From Candidatus Bathyarchaeota archaeon (GTDB lineage: Archaea; Thermoproteota; Bathyarchaeia; Bathyarchaeales; Bathycorpusculaceae), in NCBI GenBank assembly GCA_026014735.1, contig JAOZHT010000001.1, positions 496,001 through 560,000 of the forward strand: DNA of 64,000 nt. Direction: 5' to 3'. The position numbers were made by a program, and so were the translations under genes. Positions 29,137 through 38,027 of the stretch are shown here, piece by piece. The notes under the pieces are model-generated. The model was not told the DNA's origin, did no database searches, and saw only the letters and a program-made list of their open reading frames with translations. Every line of letters begins with the position of its first letter. Position 1 is the stretch's first letter.

Positions 29137-29644
29137 ACACAGCGGCTTTGTGCTCCACCGTATCTGCCAATTTTTCTATTTCTCTAAAACTGCTGAAAAG
29201 CGGGATTTTTAAGCTCTGAGCTTTGGCTGCTTCCTCGTTTGAGTCCGCGATGATGCCTGAAACCGCGATGGCGCGGTCGGCGGGGTAGCTTTGGGCTTCC
29301 AGGGAGGTTTTTGCAGCGACGATTTGGGGGATTGCATCCTCGGATTCAAAGCCCTCTAAAACCACAAAATCCATGCCCCCCAGATGCGGCAAAATCTCCT
29401 TCACCGACAGCCGCCGCTTGATGAAAACCACGGTTTCCTCCCGCGGCACCGCAACCACGGCTTCTGCGCCTGCCAGCGCATAGCGGTCGGTTTCCTTGGC
29501 GGGCGTGTCGACGCGGGCGATGCGTACCATTTCTTTGATGACTCCGACGTGGTAGCCGCGGCGTTTAAGCTCAGCGGTTAAGTGTTCGATGACTGTGGTT
29601 TTGCCGGAGTGTTTTGCGCCGACGACCGCGACAAGTTTAGGCAT
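29129..29644 (-). CDS. mobB: MobB, molybdopterin-guanine dinucleotide biosynthesis adaptor
   Basis: A 171-aa P-loop protein opening with VAVVGAKHSGKTTVIEHL, the Walker A of MobB, followed by VGVIKE and a FVVLEGFE region. MobB assists MobA in attaching GMP to molybdopterin. It converges with the sulfite-oxidase-like gene, overlapping at the 3' ends by 8 nt, and diverges from the PadR gene upstream. This supports a molybdenum/tungsten neighbourhood from 26.7 to 29.6 kb. Confidence 0.9.
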   Translation of the reverse strand: MPKLVAVVGAKHSGKTTVIEHLTAELKRRGYHVGVIKEMVRIARVDTPAKETDRYALAGAEAVVAVPREETVVFIKRRLSVKEILPHLGGMDFVVLEGFESEDAIPQIVAAKTSLEAQSYPADRAIAVSGIIADSNEEAAKAQSLKIPLFSSFREIEKLADTVEHKAAVFS

Positions 29645-29756
29645 GGCATATCAGGAAGGGTATCGGTTAAGCCGCCATATATGGTTAATGCAGATGAGGC
29701 AAGGATTGGTTGCTTGTGGGAGCGGAAACCTTATTATCCTGTATTATACACGGATT

Positions 29757-29776
29757 ATATTATATGAGTATAATAT
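29757..29776. promoter_or_regulatory. Perfect 8-bp inverted repeat over the PadR start
   Basis: ATATTATA-TGAG-TATAATAT lies across the ATG of the PadR-type regulator (ATG at 29764-29766). A TATTATAC box is just upstream. A regulator binding its own start site is a common archaeal autoregulation layout; this is inferred. Confidence 0.55.
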
Positions 29777-30306
29777 CGAACATGGAAACAGCCATACTAG
29801 GCCTCATCTGCGAAAAACCCATGCACGGCTACGAAATCGAAAAAACCATCGAAGAACGAAACATGCGCTACTGGACAGAAATCTCCCTCCCCTCAATCTA
29901 CAAAGTCCTAACAAAACTCGAAAAAAAATCCCTCATCACCTCAGAAATAAAACTCTCCAAAAACAACATAGCCCAAAAAATCTACACCATCACCCCCCAG
30001 GGGCAACAAACCCTGAAAAGCAGCCTCATAGAAATCCTCTCAAACGTCGAAAAAACCATCTGGCGAGTGGATTTAGCCGTAGCCAACCTGTGCTTCTTAA
30101 GCAAGCAAGAAGTGCAAACGAGCCTACAGAAATACATAGCATCCATCGACGAAAGCATAGCCATCTACAGGCAGGTAGAAGCGTTTTTCCAACAGCGAAA
30201 CTACCCGCCAAGCGACTATGCACTCGCGTTGAGGCCCATTATGCATTTGAAAGCCGAAAAGGAATGGGCGACAAACTTTATGGAAACAGTGACTAAAAAT
30301 GAGTAA
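29764..30306 (+). CDS. PadR-family transcriptional regulator
   Basis: A 180-aa protein. The first 75 residues hold the PadR winged helix (ETAILGLICEKPMHGYEIEK...LPSIYKVLTKLEKK) and the C-terminal half is a helical dimerisation domain. The ATG at 29764 or 29782 begins the domain; a probable TATA box at about 29740 gives a leaderless or very short leader. It overlaps the next gene (TrmO) by 8 nt, so the two share a transcript. Confidence 0.9.
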   Translation: MSIISNMETAILGLICEKPMHGYEIEKTIEERNMRYWTEISLPSIYKVLTKLEKKSLITSEIKLSKNNIAQKIYTITPQGQQTLKSSLIEILSNVEKTIWRVDLAVANLCFLSKQEVQTSLQKYIASIDESIAIYRQVEAFFQQRNYPPSDYALALRPIMHLKAEKEWATNFMETVTKNE

Positions 30307-30781
30307 ACCAAGAGCCTTTGAAATCTCCCCGATTGGAAAGATAGCGCAAACCCAAGAGGGATGGCAAATAAAAATCCTTGAACCCTACCGACCTGCTCTA
30401 AAGGAACTAGAAAGCTTTGGCCACGTTATGGTTTTGTGGTGGTGCCATATGGCGGATACTGCAGAGTGGCGACAGACCCTTGCGTGTAACAAGCCATACA
30501 GGAATGGACCTGAAAAAATCGGCGTATTCGCGACTCGCTCACCCGTTAGGCCAAACCCGATAGCGGTAAGCGTCACAGCCGTTTTAGGGGTCAACCAAGA
30601 AGAAGGCATAGTTTATGTTCCATGGATAGATGCAGCGCCAGATACGCCGATTATCGATTTAAAACCTTACCATCCCTCATCAGACAGGATACGCGATGTC
30701 TCTATGCCTCAGTGGTGTAGCCACTGGCCGAAATGGGCTGAGGATTCAGCAGATTTTGACTGGAGCAGAGAATTCCTCTAA
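30299..30781 (+). CDS. trmO: TrmO-like tRNA methyltransferase (TsaA/YaeB family)
   Basis: A 160-aa protein of the YaeB/TrmO family: PIGKIAQTQEGWQIKILEPY, then ATRSPVRPNPIAVSVTAV with the conserved RxxxRPNP, then DLKPYHPSSDRI. The family methylates the t6A base at position 37 of certain tRNAs using SAM. Length is close to the archaeal average. Co-translation with the upstream PadR regulator is suggested by the 8-nt overlap. Confidence 0.85.
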   Translation: MSKPRAFEISPIGKIAQTQEGWQIKILEPYRPALKELESFGHVMVLWWCHMADTAEWRQTLACNKPYRNGPEKIGVFATRSPVRPNPIAVSVTAVLGVNQEEGIVYVPWIDAAPDTPIIDLKPYHPSSDRIRDVSMPQWCSHWPKWAEDSADFDWSREFL

Positions 30782-30982
30782 TGCCCTGAGGGCTTCCCCT
30801 AACTTTTTTTGAAGACGCCGTTTCCCCAGATGCAACTTTCAATAGCCGCCATGCCTCAGAAGCTCAAAAAACGGCGCCTGAGTTTTATGCGTTTGAGGCC
30901 GGGGTTTTTGCGTTATTGCGGCTTTGTGAGGCTAAAGGTTTAAAGGCAACGTTTCTGATGTACTCGTGTCAAGGTGTAATGT

Positions 30983-31147
30983 ATGCCAACTCACGGATCA
31001 CTCTCAAAAGCTGGGAAAGTCAGGTCTCAAACACCTAAAGTCCAAGCTCAAGAACGCACTGCTCCAAGCCCCAAAAACAGAACCAGACGCAACTACGAGA
31101 AGCGTGTGATTCTGCAGCGAAAAGCAGGCCAAAACTGGATGCAATAA
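30983..31147 (+). CDS. rps30e: Ribosomal protein eS30
   Basis: A 54-codon frame from ATG (30983-30985) to TAA (31145-31147). The product opens [20 protein letters not shown], the signature of archaeal/eukaryotic S30e, and has a highly basic tail ([16 protein letters not shown]). It is part of the small ribosomal subunit. GGTG lies a few bases before the start and a TTTAAAGG box lies near 30940. Short but very well supported. Confidence 0.92.
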   Translation: MPTHGSLSKAGKVRSQTPKVQAQERTAPSPKNRTRRNYEKRVILQRKAGQNWMQ

Positions 31148-31245
31148 ACATCAGTTTTCTTTAACCATTTTAGGTTTTATCTCTTCTTGTTTTGATAGGT
31201 TATATACCGTAGCAGTACATTGTTTACCTGTATGGGGCTTTAGAG

Positions 31246-31785
31246 ATGGCGTATCCTGCAGCTTGGGAAAAAACCTATACGGCAAAAAATGGTGCAAAAA
31301 TCCTTTTTCGCCCCGAAAAAGCCGCTGACACCGAAATGCTCTGGGAAATGTACTCTTCGCTTTTGGATGCAACCACCGAAAATTTGGTTCCGCCCTTCAC
31401 CCGCCAAAGAATAGAGGGCTGGACCCAAAACATCGACTACAGCAGTGTCTTAGCCATTGTTGCAGTTACAGAGGATGCTCACATCGTTGCGACGGCTTCG
31501 CTTAAGTTCAGTCCGCAGGAAGTTTTTAGGCACAAAGCCGAATTGGGCATAACGGTGCATGATAGCTACCAGAACTTAGGCATAGGCACCGAGCTGCTAA
31601 TGCATCTATTGAGCATCGCTAAAGAAAAACAGCTTAAAAAAATATTTTTAACCGTAAACGTAAACAACGCTAAAGCACAACGGCTCTACCATAAAGCAGG
31701 CTTCACCCTTGAAGGAACCCTGCGCGGCGAGATGCAGCTCAACGGCAAATTCATCGATGAGTACCGTATGGCGCTTTTCCTCTGA
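31246..31785 (+). CDS. GNAT-family N-acetyltransferase
   Basis: A 179-aa acetyltransferase with the acetyl-CoA pyrophosphate loop in the fourth strand region (ELGITVHDSYQNLGIGTEL), then FLTVNVNNAKAQRLYHKAGF, which is typical of the RimI/RimJ branch acting on protein N-termini or small amines. The start ATG at 31246 gives the usual length. No operon partner is clear. Exact substrate unknown. Confidence 0.85.
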   Translation: MAYPAAWEKTYTAKNGAKILFRPEKAADTEMLWEMYSSLLDATTENLVPPFTRQRIEGWTQNIDYSSVLAIVAVTEDAHIVATASLKFSPQEVFRHKAELGITVHDSYQNLGIGTELLMHLLSIAKEKQLKKIFLTVNVNNAKAQRLYHKAGFTLEGTLRGEMQLNGKFIDEYRMALFL

Positions 31786-31878
31786 ATCATTTACTGATTT
31801 CTGTTGCTTTCCGTCTGCGTGTTGCCGTCAGCGGAGTTTATCTACCCCCAAACGAACTAAGGCTATGGACGAGACGCT

Positions 31879-33477
31879 TTGACTCAAACTGATGCCCTGC
31901 GTGAAATCATCCAGACCCTGCAGACTATGGAGTCGCCTACCCGAAATGACGTAAACAAGCTTAAAATCCGCACCGCAGCCAAATACCGCCTCCAAAAGGT
32001 TCCCTCAAACGCAGACCTCATCAGCCAACTCACACCAAAGGAAGCAAAGCAGCTTTTGCCCATTCTGAAACGAAAAGTCACCCGAACCATCAGCGGCGTA
32101 ACCGTCGTCGCCACCATGACTAAACCTTACCCGTGCCCCCAGCCTGAACCCTGCGCCTACTGCCCCGGAGGACCAGCAACGGGGTCGCCTCAGAGCTACA
32201 CAGGGCATGAACCAGCCGCGATGCGGGGCGCACAAAACAACTTCGACCCGTATTTGCAGGTGAAAAGCCGAATCGAGCAGCTCACCGCCATCGGGCATAA
32301 AGTCGATAAAATAGAGCTTATCGTGATGGGCGGAACCTTCCCCGCGACGCCGCCTGAGTATCAGGCATGGTTTATCCAGCGGGCACTCGACGCCATAACC
32401 GACATGCCCTCAAGCAGCCTTGCCCAGGCCAAAGCCAACGCGGAACAAAGCGCCATCCGCAACGTCGGCATAACCGTGGAGACAAGGCCTGACTGGGCAA
32501 AGCAGCCCCACATCGACGCGCTCCTCGATATGGGCGTGACTCGTATTGAGTTGGGCGTGCAGAATCCCGATGACGAAATCTACCGCTTAGTGGGCAGGAC
32601 ACATACGGTTGCCGATGTGGTGGAGGCAACACGCGTCGCCAAGGATGCGGGGCTCAAAATCGTCTACCACATGATGCCCGGCATGCCCGGCTCCGACTCA
32701 CAAAAGGATATCGCGGCTTTTCAGCGCATCTTTTCTGACCCCGACTTCAAACCTGATATGATCAAAATTTACCCGTGCCTAGCCATCGCGGGCACCAAAG
32801 CCTACCAGTGGCATCAGCAGGGCAAATTTGAGCCCTACAGCACCGAGCAAGCCGCAGAAGTCATCGCACAAATCAAAAAAACCATACCTAAATGGGTCCG
32901 AATTATGCGTGTCCAACGTGATATCCCCGCTCGGCTCATCGATGCAGGCGTCAAGAAAAGCGACCTACGCGAGCTTGCACAGCGCAGACTCAAAGCGGAG
33001 GGGCTCCGTTGCCAGTGTATTCGCTGCCGCGAAGTGGGACACCGCCTCGAAGCCGACCACATCCAAGCGGACCCAGAAAAAGTCAGAATCCTAACCGAAC
33101 GCTACATGGCATCGGAGGGCACCGAGTTCTTCATATCTGCTGAAGACACAGAGAACGATGTGCTGCTGGGTTACCTGCGGCTACGCATCCCATCCCCGCG
33201 GGCGCATCGAGTCGAAGTCGCCGAGGCAGCATCCGCCATCGTACGTGAGCTGCATGTTTATGGCCCCCTTGTCCCCGTCGGCGGCCACAGCAAGACCGCT
33301 TGGCAGCACCGCGGCTATGGCAGGGAGCTTTTGGCGTGGGCAGAGCAGATTGCCGCTGAGTGCGGGCGGGAAAAGCTTTTAGTTATCAGCGCGTTAGGAA
33401 CAAGACGATACTACATGCGCTTGGGTTACAGGCGTGATGGAGTTTACGTTTCAAAGAGGCTTACAAAGCATGAGTGA
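31879..33477 (+). CDS. elp3: Elp3 tRNA uridine carboxymethyltransferase
   Basis: A 532-aa protein with a radical-SAM domain (PYPCPQPEPCAYCPGGPATG holding the [4Fe-4S] cysteines) and a C-terminal GNAT acetyl-CoA-binding domain (YGRELLAWAEQIAAE). Elp3 modifies U34 of tRNAs at position 5. The TTG at 31879 gives the expected N-terminus. It overlaps gatD by 8 nt, forming a translation-related operon elp3-gatD-gatE. Confidence 0.95.
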   Translation: MTQTDALREIIQTLQTMESPTRNDVNKLKIRTAAKYRLQKVPSNADLISQLTPKEAKQLLPILKRKVTRTISGVTVVATMTKPYPCPQPEPCAYCPGGPATGSPQSYTGHEPAAMRGAQNNFDPYLQVKSRIEQLTAIGHKVDKIELIVMGGTFPATPPEYQAWFIQRALDAITDMPSSSLAQAKANAEQSAIRNVGITVETRPDWAKQPHIDALLDMGVTRIELGVQNPDDEIYRLVGRTHTVADVVEATRVAKDAGLKIVYHMMPGMPGSDSQKDIAAFQRIFSDPDFKPDMIKIYPCLAIAGTKAYQWHQQGKFEPYSTEQAAEVIAQIKKTIPKWVRIMRVQRDIPARLIDAGVKKSDLRELAQRRLKAEGLRCQCIRCREVGHRLEADHIQADPEKVRILTERYMASEGTEFFISAEDTENDVLLGYLRLRIPSPRAHRVEVAEAASAIVRELHVYGPLVPVGGHSKTAWQHRGYGRELLAWAEQIAAECGREKLLVISALGTRRYYMRLGYRRDGVYVSKRLTKHE

Positions 33478-34816
33478 ACTTGAAGCATCAGGCTACCGGG
33501 GCAAAGCCCTTGAGTTGCTGACATCAGCGAACTGCAGCGTCGGCGACATCCTACGGGTCACCAGCAAAGCAAAAACCTACGAGGGCATCTTGATCCCCCG
33601 CTTCGGCGAAGGCCAAGCCATAATCATCAAAATGAAAAGCGGCTACAACATCGGCATAAAAGCCACCGCGGAAGTGGCCGTCGAGAAAGTCGGCGTCGGC
33701 GCCAAACCCAGCTTCGCCGCGCCCCCGCTGCCCAAACAAAACCCCACGTTGCCCCACGTCGTCATCATGAGCACCGGCGGAACCATCGCCAGCCGCGTGG
33801 ATTACCGCACAGGAGCCGTCCGCAGCGCAATGTCGGCCAGCGACCTCTACGGCGTCGTGCCTGAACTGGCGGATCTTGCCCGCGTGGACACCGAAATCGT
33901 GTTTAGCATCTACAGCGAGAACATGCGTCCGCAGGACTGGACCGCGCTTGCAGAGAAGGTGACGCAGCGCATCGAGGAGGGCGTGGACGGCGTAGTCATC
34001 GCCCATGGCACCGACACCATGGCATACACCGCGGCGGCCTTGAGTTTTGCATTACAGAACCTCCCCGTCCCAGTCATTTTGGTGGGTGCTCAGCGTTCCT
34101 CAGACCGCCCCAGCAGCGACGCCGCAACCAACCTCATCGGCGCAGTCAAAGCCGCAGGTGAAGCCCCCTTCGCCGAGGTCGGCTTAGCCATGCATCAAAC
34201 CGTCTCGGACGCAGCCATCGTGGTGCACCGCGGAGTTAAAGTCCGCAAATGCCACACCAGCCGCCGAGACACCTTCAAATCCATAAACGGTTTCCCCCTC
34301 GCCACCATCGAAAACCATCAAGTTACCATGACCGCAGAGAGCTTTCAGAAACGAGACCCCAACCGCAAGTTAACCCTCAAACCCAGCTTCTGCAGCAAAG
34401 TTGCCCTCGTCAAGTTCCATCCGGGACTTGACCCCGCAGTCATCGACTTCTACGCTGAACAGGGCTTCAAGGGCATCCTGCTGGAGGGCTCGGGGCTGGG
34501 GCATGTGAGCAAATTCTGTTTTGACGCAATCAAACGCGCCACCTCCAAAGGCGTGGTTGTAGCGCTTGCCTCCCAGTGCATCTGGGGACGCGTCAACATG
34601 AACGTGTATGATACAGGCCGCGACCTGCAAGGCATCGGCGTGGTGCCGCTAGAGGACATGTTCCCCGAAACCGCGCTTGTCAAACTCATGTGGGCGCTGG
34701 GGCAAACCGCCGACCCCAAAGAAGCCACCGTGCTGCTTAAAACCAACATTGCAGGCGAATACTCGCCTCGGACGCTTCCCCAGGAAGGCACACTTAACTA
34801 TGGAGGAAAACAGTAA
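33470..34816 (+). CDS. gatD: Glutamyl-tRNA(Gln) amidotransferase subunit D
   Basis: A 448-aa archaea-specific asparaginase-like subunit: STGGTIASRVDYRTGAV with the catalytic threonine, then VIAHGTDTMAYTAAAL. It releases ammonia from glutamine for GatE. The frame is open to 33434, but ATG at 33470 (MSELEASGYRGKALEL), after AGAGG, matches the family N-terminus. It overlaps elp3 upstream and shares the TAATG junction with gatE. Confidence 0.95.
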   Translation: MSELEASGYRGKALELLTSANCSVGDILRVTSKAKTYEGILIPRFGEGQAIIIKMKSGYNIGIKATAEVAVEKVGVGAKPSFAAPPLPKQNPTLPHVVIMSTGGTIASRVDYRTGAVRSAMSASDLYGVVPELADLARVDTEIVFSIYSENMRPQDWTALAEKVTQRIEEGVDGVVIAHGTDTMAYTAAALSFALQNLPVPVILVGAQRSSDRPSSDAATNLIGAVKAAGEAPFAEVGLAMHQTVSDAAIVVHRGVKVRKCHTSRRDTFKSINGFPLATIENHQVTMTAESFQKRDPNRKLTLKPSFCSKVALVKFHPGLDPAVIDFYAEQGFKGILLEGSGLGHVSKFCFDAIKRATSKGVVVALASQCIWGRVNMNVYDTGRDLQGIGVVPLEDMFPETALVKLMWALGQTADPKEATVLLKTNIAGEYSPRTLPQEGTLNYGGKQ

Positions 34817-36714
34817 TGGCGATCGACTACGCAAAAGCTGGCCTTAAAGTCGGCTTAGAAATCCACCAGCAACTCAACGTTAACAGCAAACTCTTCTGCT
34901 GCTGCCCCCCGGAGCTGTTTAAGGAAGAACCCGAAATCACTTTCCTGCGGCGACTACGCCCAACCCAGAGCGAGCTGGGGCAGGTGGATCCCGCAGCGTT
35001 CTTTGAGTTCCAAAAGGGCGTGCGCATCCTCTACGAAGCCAACCGCAAAAGCAGCTGCCTAGTCGAGATGGATGAGGAGCCCCCGCATCCCATCAACCTC
35101 GACGCCGTAAAAGTGGTTTTAACCGCCTCGCTTATGATGAACATGCAGCCCGTCGACGAAGTGCATGTTATGAGAAAAACCGTCATCGATGGCAGCAACA
35201 CCACGGGGTTCCAGCGCACCTGCACCCTCGCATTGGATGGCTGGATAAAAGTCGGGGAAAAAGTCATCGCCATGCAGGCGGCTTTTCTCGAGGAGGACGC
35301 CGCAAGAAAAACAGGCACCCAAGACGAGGGCAAAACCATCCGCTACCGCATCGACAGATTAGGCATCCCCTTAATCGAAGTCGCAACCGCGCCGGTCATC
35401 TATTCACCAAAGGAAGCCGAGGAAGTGGCGTTTGCCATAGGCAGAATCCTACGTGACACAGGCAAAGTCATGCGTGGCTTAGGCACCATCCGCCAAGACC
35501 TCAACGTTTCAATCGCAGAGGGCACTCTCATCGAGATTAAGGGCGTGCAGGAACTCGAATTGATATCCACAGTCGTCGACTATGAGGTGCAACGCCAACT
35601 TAACCTGGTCGCAGTCAAGCAGGAACTTGCCAAACGAGGCATCACCCCCGAGTTGCTCAAGCCAGAATTCGTTGACGTCACCGGCCTGTTTAGATCCACC
35701 AAAAGCAAAGTCATCAAAAAAGCCATAGACAAAAATCAGAAGGTCCTCGCCGTTAAACTCCCCGGCTTTAACGGGTTAACGGGCAAGGAATTGATGCCTG
35801 GCTTCCGATTGGGCAGCGAGTTGTCGGATTACGCCAAGTTCTGGGGCAGAGTCGGAGGCATCTTCCACACCGACGAGGTGCTCGCAAACTACGGCATCAC
35901 CGCCGAAGAAGTCGCCGCGTTGCGAGCCGCAGTGGACGCGGGGGAAGCGGACGCGGTGGTTTTTGTCGCTGACACCGCAGAAAACACCCATGACGCCCTC
36001 AAAGCAGTGGTTGACCGCGCACAGGTCGCCTGCACCCATATCCCCCAGGAAACCCGAACCGCCAAAGACGACGGCACCACCCGCTACATGCGTCCCCGCC
36101 CAGGCGCCGCCCGCATGTACCCCGAAACCGACATCCCACCCCAAGAAATCACCACTGAACTCATCGAAGAAATCAAAGCCCACCTGCCTGAATTCGCAGA
36201 CAAAAAACTCGCCCGCCTAACCAAACAGTACAGCCTCAACGAGAAACTCGCCAAGCAACTCCTCGACTGTGAATACAACGCCATATTCGAAGAAACCGCC
36301 AAAGCCTGCCAAGTCGCAGCCTCAACAATCGCAGCGTTCCTCACTGAAACCGTCAAAGCCCTCCGACGCGAGGGCGTAGCAACCGAAAATGTTTCCGACG
36401 AGCAAATCGGAGCCATCTTTGGAGCCGTCGGCGCCGGCGAGTTAGCTAAAGAAGCCGTGGCTGACGTGTTTAGTTGGCTAGCTAAAAATGAGGGCAAAAC
36501 CGTGCAGGATGCCATTGAGGCTTTGGGTTTAAAGATGCTCACTGAAGTCGAAGTGGCGCCGATTATCGACCGCATAATCGCAGCCAACAAGCTCCAAATT
36601 GAGAAGCTGGGCAAAAACGCGTTTGGCATGCTGATGGGCGCCGTCATGAAGGAGGTCCGCGGCAAAGCAAACCCGGAACTCGTCGGCAAGCTGCTGCGGC
36701 AACGCCTAAGCTAA
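34816..36714 (+). CDS. gatE: Glutamyl-tRNA(Gln) amidotransferase subunit E
   Basis: A 632-aa subunit that binds mischarged Glu-tRNA(Gln) and converts it to Gln-tRNA(Gln) with GatD. The opening LKVGLEIHQQLNVNSKLFC and later FQRTCTLALDGWIKV are typical of the GatB/GatE core; the middle AspRS-like insertion and C-terminal YqeY-like tail are present. Start ATG overlaps the gatD stop by one base. Together the genes show that glutamine-tRNA is made by the indirect archaeal route. Confidence 0.95.
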   Translation: MAIDYAKAGLKVGLEIHQQLNVNSKLFCCCPPELFKEEPEITFLRRLRPTQSELGQVDPAAFFEFQKGVRILYEANRKSSCLVEMDEEPPHPINLDAVKVVLTASLMMNMQPVDEVHVMRKTVIDGSNTTGFQRTCTLALDGWIKVGEKVIAMQAAFLEEDAARKTGTQDEGKTIRYRIDRLGIPLIEVATAPVIYSPKEAEEVAFAIGRILRDTGKVMRGLGTIRQDLNVSIAEGTLIEIKGVQELELISTVVDYEVQRQLNLVAVKQELAKRGITPELLKPEFVDVTGLFRSTKSKVIKKAIDKNQKVLAVKLPGFNGLTGKELMPGFRLGSELSDYAKFWGRVGGIFHTDEVLANYGITAEEVAALRAAVDAGEADAVVFVADTAENTHDALKAVVDRAQVACTHIPQETRTAKDDGTTRYMRPRPGAARMYPETDIPPQEITTELIEEIKAHLPEFADKKLARLTKQYSLNEKLAKQLLDCEYNAIFEETAKACQVAASTIAAFLTETVKALRREGVATENVSDEQIGAIFGAVGAGELAKEAVADVFSWLAKNEGKTVQDAIEALGLKMLTEVEVAPIIDRIIAANKLQIEKLGKNAFGMLMGAVMKEVRGKANPELVGKLLRQRLS

Positions 36715-36784
36715 ACTCTCCTTTCTTTCTTTTAGCGCAAATCCTAAAAGGTTAGCTGCCATAGCTCATAGCGAGGCAACCCCA

Positions 36785-37255
36785 GTGAAGCATATTGAAG
36801 CCCGAGTTAAAACCGCGTTTGGCGAAGTCGTCATCCAAGCTGACACCCCTAAAGAAATCCTTGAAGTCCTCGCGGAGATGCCGGAGGATTTTGTGGAGAA
36901 ACTCTCGGATTTTGTGGTTAACCGCCTCACCCCCTCGGGCGCGCAGCTTAAGGGCATCGTGGAAGCCACCACGGAGGGCCCGGTGATTGTGACGCGGGAG
37001 AACCTGACGCATTACGAGTCCGTGGGGCTGGTGCTGTATGCTTCGGGGGATAAGCGTAACACGGCTGCGCAGGTGCAGAAGCTGCTGGAGTCCAGCGGCA
37101 TTAAAGTGATGGTGCCGGCGCGGCTTAACGAGATGACTAAGCGCGGGCAAGTTTTCAAGCCTGACCCCAGCAAACCCGACTTTAAACTCACCTTGCAGGG
37201 CGAGAAATGGGTGGAAGATGAGGTTCTCTCTAAGCTTCGGGGCAAAATGAGTTAG
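36785..37255 (+). CDS. Conserved hypothetical protein
   Basis: A 156-aa protein with an alpha/beta N-terminal part (EARVKTAFGEVVIQADTPKEIL) and a C-terminal part resembling a winged helix (LVLYASGDKRNTAAQVQKLLE...FKLTLQGEKWVEDEV). It starts at GTG 36785, with GAGG 8 nt upstream. It follows gatE by 70 nt, same strand. I do not recognise the family. Confidence 0.7.
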   Translation: MKHIEARVKTAFGEVVIQADTPKEILEVLAEMPEDFVEKLSDFVVNRLTPSGAQLKGIVEATTEGPVIVTRENLTHYESVGLVLYASGDKRNTAAQVQKLLESSGIKVMVPARLNEMTKRGQVFKPDPSKPDFKLTLQGEKWVEDEVLSKLRGKMS

Positions 37256-37313
37256 CGCTGCCTTAGGAAAAATATATTACCGCCGTCCACTGTTTTTGTT
37301 TTGAGGAGTAACT

Positions 37314-37568
37314 ATGGATTTATCGGTTCTTTGGATGCTAATCTACTCGGTGCTGGAAAGCTTAAACATCACAGGCTTTGACTTAACCATCTTTGTCATA
37401 CTCATCATCATCGGCTTAGTTATCATTATCCTCATCAAGCTGTTCCTGGTCTTGATCCCAGCCATAATCGTTGCGCTTATCGTGTACTTCCTAACCGGCG
37501 GCGACTTATTCTGGACAGGCATAGCGTTTCTGGTGATTGCGGCGCTCTCGCTTATAAGAAAACTATAG
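37314..37568 (+). CDS. Small membrane protein
   Basis: An 84-aa protein with three hydrophobic segments, the first starting near residue 20 (FDLTIFVILIIIGLVIIIL) and the last near residue 60. GAGGAGT is located about 5 nt before the ATG at 37314. No motif indicates a function. Confidence 0.7.
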   Translation: MDLSVLWMLIYSVLESLNITGFDLTIFVILIIIGLVIIILIKLFLVLIPAIIVALIVYFLTGGDLFWTGIAFLVIAALSLIRKL

Positions 37569-37781
37569 CACCCCCATCCACCCCCATTTTTAATTAATCC
37601 TCCCCTGTAACATCAATCTTGGAGCGGCTTAGCTGTGTGGCAGCGGCATATTTTTTCAAATTCAGCCTTTTGGCGCCATCGAGCCCTTTATCCTTTATAG
37701 TATGGGAGCGCGTTTTTCATAACCCTTTTATATCTGGTAGGGAGTTCATGGATAATACAAGTAAAGGACAGGGTCATCGAC

Positions 37782-38027
37782 ATGATGATGGAACCAAGTA
37801 AAAAACCCCTAAACGTACTGATTAAGCAGTTACACGGCAACATCGAAGTTGTTCTCAAAAACGGCTATGAATACAAAGGTAAAATGATAAAATGCGACGG
37901 GCACATGAACCTGCTCTTGGAAGGCGCCACCGAATGCAAAGAGGACCAGCTCATGACCAACTACGGTAATGTGCTGCTCCGCGGAAACAACATCCTCTAC
38001 ATCGTTCTAAACGCCAACATACACTAA
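37782..38027 (+). CDS. lsm: Sm-like archaeal protein (LSm)
   Basis: An 81-aa protein with both Sm motifs: NIEVVLKNGYEYKGKMIKCDGHMNLLL (Sm1) and NVLLRGNNILYIV (Sm2). Archaeal LSm proteins form heptameric rings that bind U-rich RNA. A TTTTATATC box lies about 50 nt upstream of the start. Three consecutive ATG codons (37782, 37785, 37788) leave the exact start open. It converges with the RIO2 gene. Confidence 0.93.
   Translation: MMMEPSKKPLNVLIKQLHGNIEVVLKNGYEYKGKMIKCDGHMNLLLEGATECKEDQLMTNYGNVLLRGNNILYIVLNANIH

Noticed and set aside
29589-30296. 235-codon frame overlapping the PadR gene
   Set aside because: It is a shadow of the PadR and mobB region, rich in unlikely His/Asn/Lys runs and without domain pattern.
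30785-30975. Open frame before eS30 that reads like protein (PEFYAFEAGVFALLRL)
   Set aside because: No start codon after the upstream TGA and it runs out of frame through the eS30 gene.
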